DNA of 64,000 nucleotides, taken from NCBI GenBank assembly GCA_045545735.1, contig JAZQBM010000012.1, forward strand, positions 252,091 to 316,090, read 5' to 3'. Every line of letters begins with the position of its first letter. Within the stretch, counting starts at the first letter, position 1. The DNA comes from Fimenecus sp045545735. Its GTDB lineage: Bacteria > Bacillota > Clostridia > Oscillospirales > Acutalibacteraceae. Below, one piece after another: positions 61,976 through 64,000 of this stretch. The notes below the pieces were generated by a model that was not told the DNA's origin, did not search any database, and saw nothing but the letters and a program-made list of their open reading frames with translations. Made by a program: the position numbers and the translations under genes.

Positions 61976-63208
61976 ATGAAAAAGTCTTGGCTGCAAAAAA
62001 TAATAAACATTTTATTTTACATTATTTTTGTTTTCACTTGGTATATTGCTTCAAATTATGCTTTTTCACCTTGGGAAGATTTTTCAACATTATTAAATTT
62101 CATAATGTATGCATTACTGTTTCTTACAGGCTTTTTTCATCATATCGCATATAAATATAGTTCCTTTAAGACATTAAGTAATGTAATACTTACTTTATTT
62201 GGAATAATAAGCATTACCTTTACTATTATCAATAATTATTATTGGCATATTGAAGAAACTATTGTAGTTATTGCTATTGTATTGTTAGCACTGTTTCACC
62301 TTGTTTCTTGCGGAAATTTTGATGTTGAAGTTAAAATTCACGAATTCAATGTAAAAATGGAAGATGGAAGATATGAAAAGGTAACAGTAAAAGAAAAGAT
62401 TCCCGATAACAATAATCCAAATAAAATTGATGCAAAAACCGTATTAAAAAAATTACTTAAAACGGTTTTGGTATTATTCCTTTTGTTAGTGATTTCATTT
62501 TTTGGATTGTTAATACTTGTTATGGTTGATGATGGAAATTTTGATGAAATGGTAAAAGAATTACCTACTGAATTGGTTTCGCAAGAATATCTTAATGAGT
62601 TCAATGCAAGTGACTATGTAAGACTTGAGTGGGATAGTTTGACTATCAAGAAAGAACAATGCTATTATAACAATGATGCAGAATATATTATTATATCAGA
62701 GCCGACAAGAATTATATCTGAAACAGGTGAAGTTAATTATAATACATATTGGCAGATGGGTAACAATACAAATGTTATAATGAATCTTGTTGATGAAGAT
62801 TTTGGCAATTACACAAGGGCATATTATATAAATAAAAATTGTGTTTTCCCCGATGAAACCGCTCAAATTATAAAGATTGTTACTCAACATGATAAAGAAC
62901 TTAATTTCAGTGAAAAGCAAATAGAATATATTAAAAATTCAGTCAAAAATTTCAATAATGATTTAACAGAAAGAGATAGGATGGACTGGTTAGATGGATA
63001 TGGATTTTTAGATGATTGTGATTTAGTATTCTGTTTTGAAGGCTTTGATGATATTCGTCTTACTTGTTGCAGTATTGTAAAAGATAAAAACGGTCAATGG
63101 TATCTTTATAATGATGCATATTATTATAGCAGTGAAGAGATTAAATTCTATGATTTAGAAAAACTTCCACAAGACATTTGCAATACAATAAACGACTCAC
63201 TCAAATAA
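61976..63208 (+). CDS. Membrane protein of unknown function (410 aa)
   Basis: AAGGAGG lies before the ATG. Four hydrophobic helices occupy about the first 105 residues, a charged cytosolic-type linker follows (about 112-158), then a fifth helix (about 162-186, KTVLVLFLLLVISFFGLLILV). The C-terminal 220 residues are acidic and extracellular or periplasm-facing by charge; they have no recognised motif. Codon use is more A/T-rich than groEL. No partner gene is visible on either side. Confidence 0.82.
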   Translation: MKKSWLQKIINILFYIIFVFTWYIASNYAFSPWEDFSTLLNFIMYALLFLTGFFHHIAYKYSSFKTLSNVILTLFGIISITFTIINNYYWHIEETIVVIAIVLLALFHLVSCGNFDVEVKIHEFNVKMEDGRYEKVTVKEKIPDNNNPNKIDAKTVLKKLLKTVLVLFLLLVISFFGLLILVMVDDGNFDEMVKELPTELVSQEYLNEFNASDYVRLEWDSLTIKKEQCYYNNDAEYIIISEPTRIISETGEVNYNTYWQMGNNTNVIMNLVDEDFGNYTRAYYINKNCVFPDETAQIIKIVTQHDKELNFSEKQIEYIKNSVKNFNNDLTERDRMDWLDGYGFLDDCDLVFCFEGFDDIRLTCCSIVKDKNGQWYLYNDAYYYSSEEIKFYDLEKLPQDICNTINDSLK

Positions 63209-63210
63209 TG

Positions 63211-63337
63211 TAGGGAACGACGAGTCTCACCTGCCGATTCGGTCGGTGCTTCTGCTTCGCAGAGGTCTCCACCGGAGACCCGCACCCCACGGCACGCGGT
63301 TTTGGAGTCAATCCAAGGCCTCAAAGACTGCGTGCCA
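63211..63337. repeat. GC-rich structured island
   Basis: An unusually GC-rich block in AT-rich surroundings. GGTCTCC-A-CC-GGAGACC-type hairpin (63264-63280), CTCTGCGAAGCAGAAG-type hairpin (63249-63263, read on the minus strand) and a long stem closed by GGCACGC (63291-63297) with GCGTGCC (63330-63336). No reading frame of note. It looks like a dispersed palindromic element or a structured RNA. Confidence 0.6.
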
Positions 63338-63589
63338 TATTCCGTAGAAAAATAACAACATTCCAATTCGTAAAAAATCCACAAATTTCAAAATGATGCT
63401 ATTTTGATGCTATCCAAAACTATCGGTAAGGAAGGTGCAAAATTTACCACACAGAAACCAAAGAAAAAGACTTCAAAAATTACAAAGTAAATGCTTCAAT
63501 TAAATTGATTTTTATAAACTCATATTGTATAATTATTTTATTAAAGTTTGTATTTGTTATATAGTTTTTGAAGAGGTGAAACTTGAAAA
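63338..63589. other. AT-rich gap with one tiny possible frame
   Basis: An ATG at 63407 opens a 27-codon lysine-rich frame (ends KKKTSKITK, stop 63488-63490) without a good ribosome binding site. It may be a gene remnant. Otherwise nothing is seen up to the LysR gene. Confidence 0.35.
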
Positions 63590-64000
63590 ATGAATATATT
63601 ACATATGAAATACGCAGTTGAAGTAGCAAAAGTCGGTTCTCTTAATAAGGCTTCTGAAACCTTGTTGGTTGCAACTCCAAACATTAGCCGTTCCATAAAA
63701 GAGCTTGAAGCTGATATTGGTATTTCAATCTTTGACCGCACTGCAAAAGGTATGGAACTTACTCCCGAAGGCGAAGAATTCATAAATTATGCAAAAGGTA
63801 TTCTCAGTCAGATTGATGAAGTTGAAAATCTTTATAAAAAAGGTACATCAAAAAAACAGAAGTTTTCGATTTCTGTACCTCGTGCTTGCTATATTTCAGA
63901 AGCGTTTTCAGAATTTTCAAAATCTCTTTCAAATGACCCTGCTGAAATCTTCTATAAAGAAACAAACTCACAACGCACAATTAAAAACATATTAAATCAC
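63590..64000 (+). CDS. LysR-family transcriptional regulator, 3' end cut by window edge
   Basis: 137 codons are present and the frame is open at the window end. AAGAGGTG (63571-63578) lies before ATG 63590. The winged helix-turn-helix reads GSLNKASETLLVATPNISR with KELEADIGISIFDR after it, and MELTPEGEEFINYAKGIL begins the linker helix, all typical of LysR proteins. After residue 90 the effector domain starts (FSISVPRACYISEAF). Target genes are unknown; the divergent or following gene would be the first place to look. Confidence 0.9.
   Translation, partial: MNILHMKYAVEVAKVGSLNKASETLLVATPNISRSIKELEADIGISIFDRTAKGMELTPEGEEFINYAKGILSQIDEVENLYKKGTSKKQKFSISVPRACYISEAFSEFSKSLSNDPAEIFYKETNSQRTIKNILNH

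Noticed and set aside
63407..63490. 27-codon lysine-rich frame
   Set aside because: It could be the tail of a lost gene, but it has no ribosome binding site and is too short to support; it is only noted in the gap entry.

Overview
The window is AT-rich DNA from a Gram-positive, low-GC anaerobe. Near-consensus TTGACA/TATAAT promoters with 17-bp spacers, strong AGGAGG ribosome binding sites, a CIRCE operator on groESL, a YabE-like G5/3D protein, an aPGAM-type enzyme and a MazF gene of the Bacillus/Clostridium type point to the class Clostridia, probably Oscillospirales/Ruminococcaceae. That placement is inferred from gene content and style, not from a marker gene comparison.

Region 1 (1-about 10.0 kb) is the inner and right-hand part of a Tn7-like transposon. 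A leftward operon encodes TnsA-, TnsB-, TnsC- and TniQ/TnsD-like proteins with overlapping or touching ends. The tnsA side faces the 3' end of guaA, the same polarity Tn7 has towards glmS. Next to tnsA lies an AT-rich zone with 11-bp-phased CGCTAAAAA iterons, the likely transposase-binding end. The rightward cargo on the left holds a truncated HSP90-like ATPase, a 4-TM membrane protein, a 2-TM protein with a GAF-like domain, and two very small proteins, one with zinc-binding cysteines. The left transposon end is outside the window.

Region 2 (10.6-12.9 kb) is a leftward two-gene operon: a CofE-like (F420-0:glutamate ligase family) protein and a stand-alone ATP-pyrophosphatase subunit of GMP synthase.

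Region 3 (13.1-42.9 kb) is one rightward cell-surface polysaccharide operon of 26 genes behind a single strong promoter. It has an initiating sugar-phosphate transferase, about ten glycosyltransferases, two Wzx flippases, two EpsG/Wzy-like polymerases, an acyltransferase and a TupA-like ATP-grasp ligase. Its nucleotide-sugar routes are WbpO/TviB plus WbpP/TviC (UDP-GalNAcA), CapE-CapF-CapG (UDP-L-FucNAc, with CapF fused to an RmlD-like domain), and a trio of galacturonokinase-like kinase, nucleotidyltransferase and UDP-glucuronate 4-epimerase. The expected product is an acidic, uronate-rich polymer that may be amidated or acylated.

Region 4 (42.9-59.1 kb) is mostly housekeeping: an NTP_transf_5 protein with an S26-type peptidase, an EamA transporter, UraA behind an attenuator-like leader, a DUF523 protein, Upp, MetY with an aPGAM/homoserine-kinase-like protein, a TtcA-like enzyme, L13-S9, a YitT protein, AzlCD, a YabE-like G5/3D protein, the NAD(P)HX repair enzyme and a lipoprotein. 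Region 5 (59.1-64 kb) has a solo MazF, a hairpin-repeat array, CIRCE-groESL, a membrane protein of unknown function, a GC-rich structured island and the start of a LysR regulator that runs off the window. Several short palindromic repeat families are scattered between genes, and two of them form the 3' end and stop codon of a gene.
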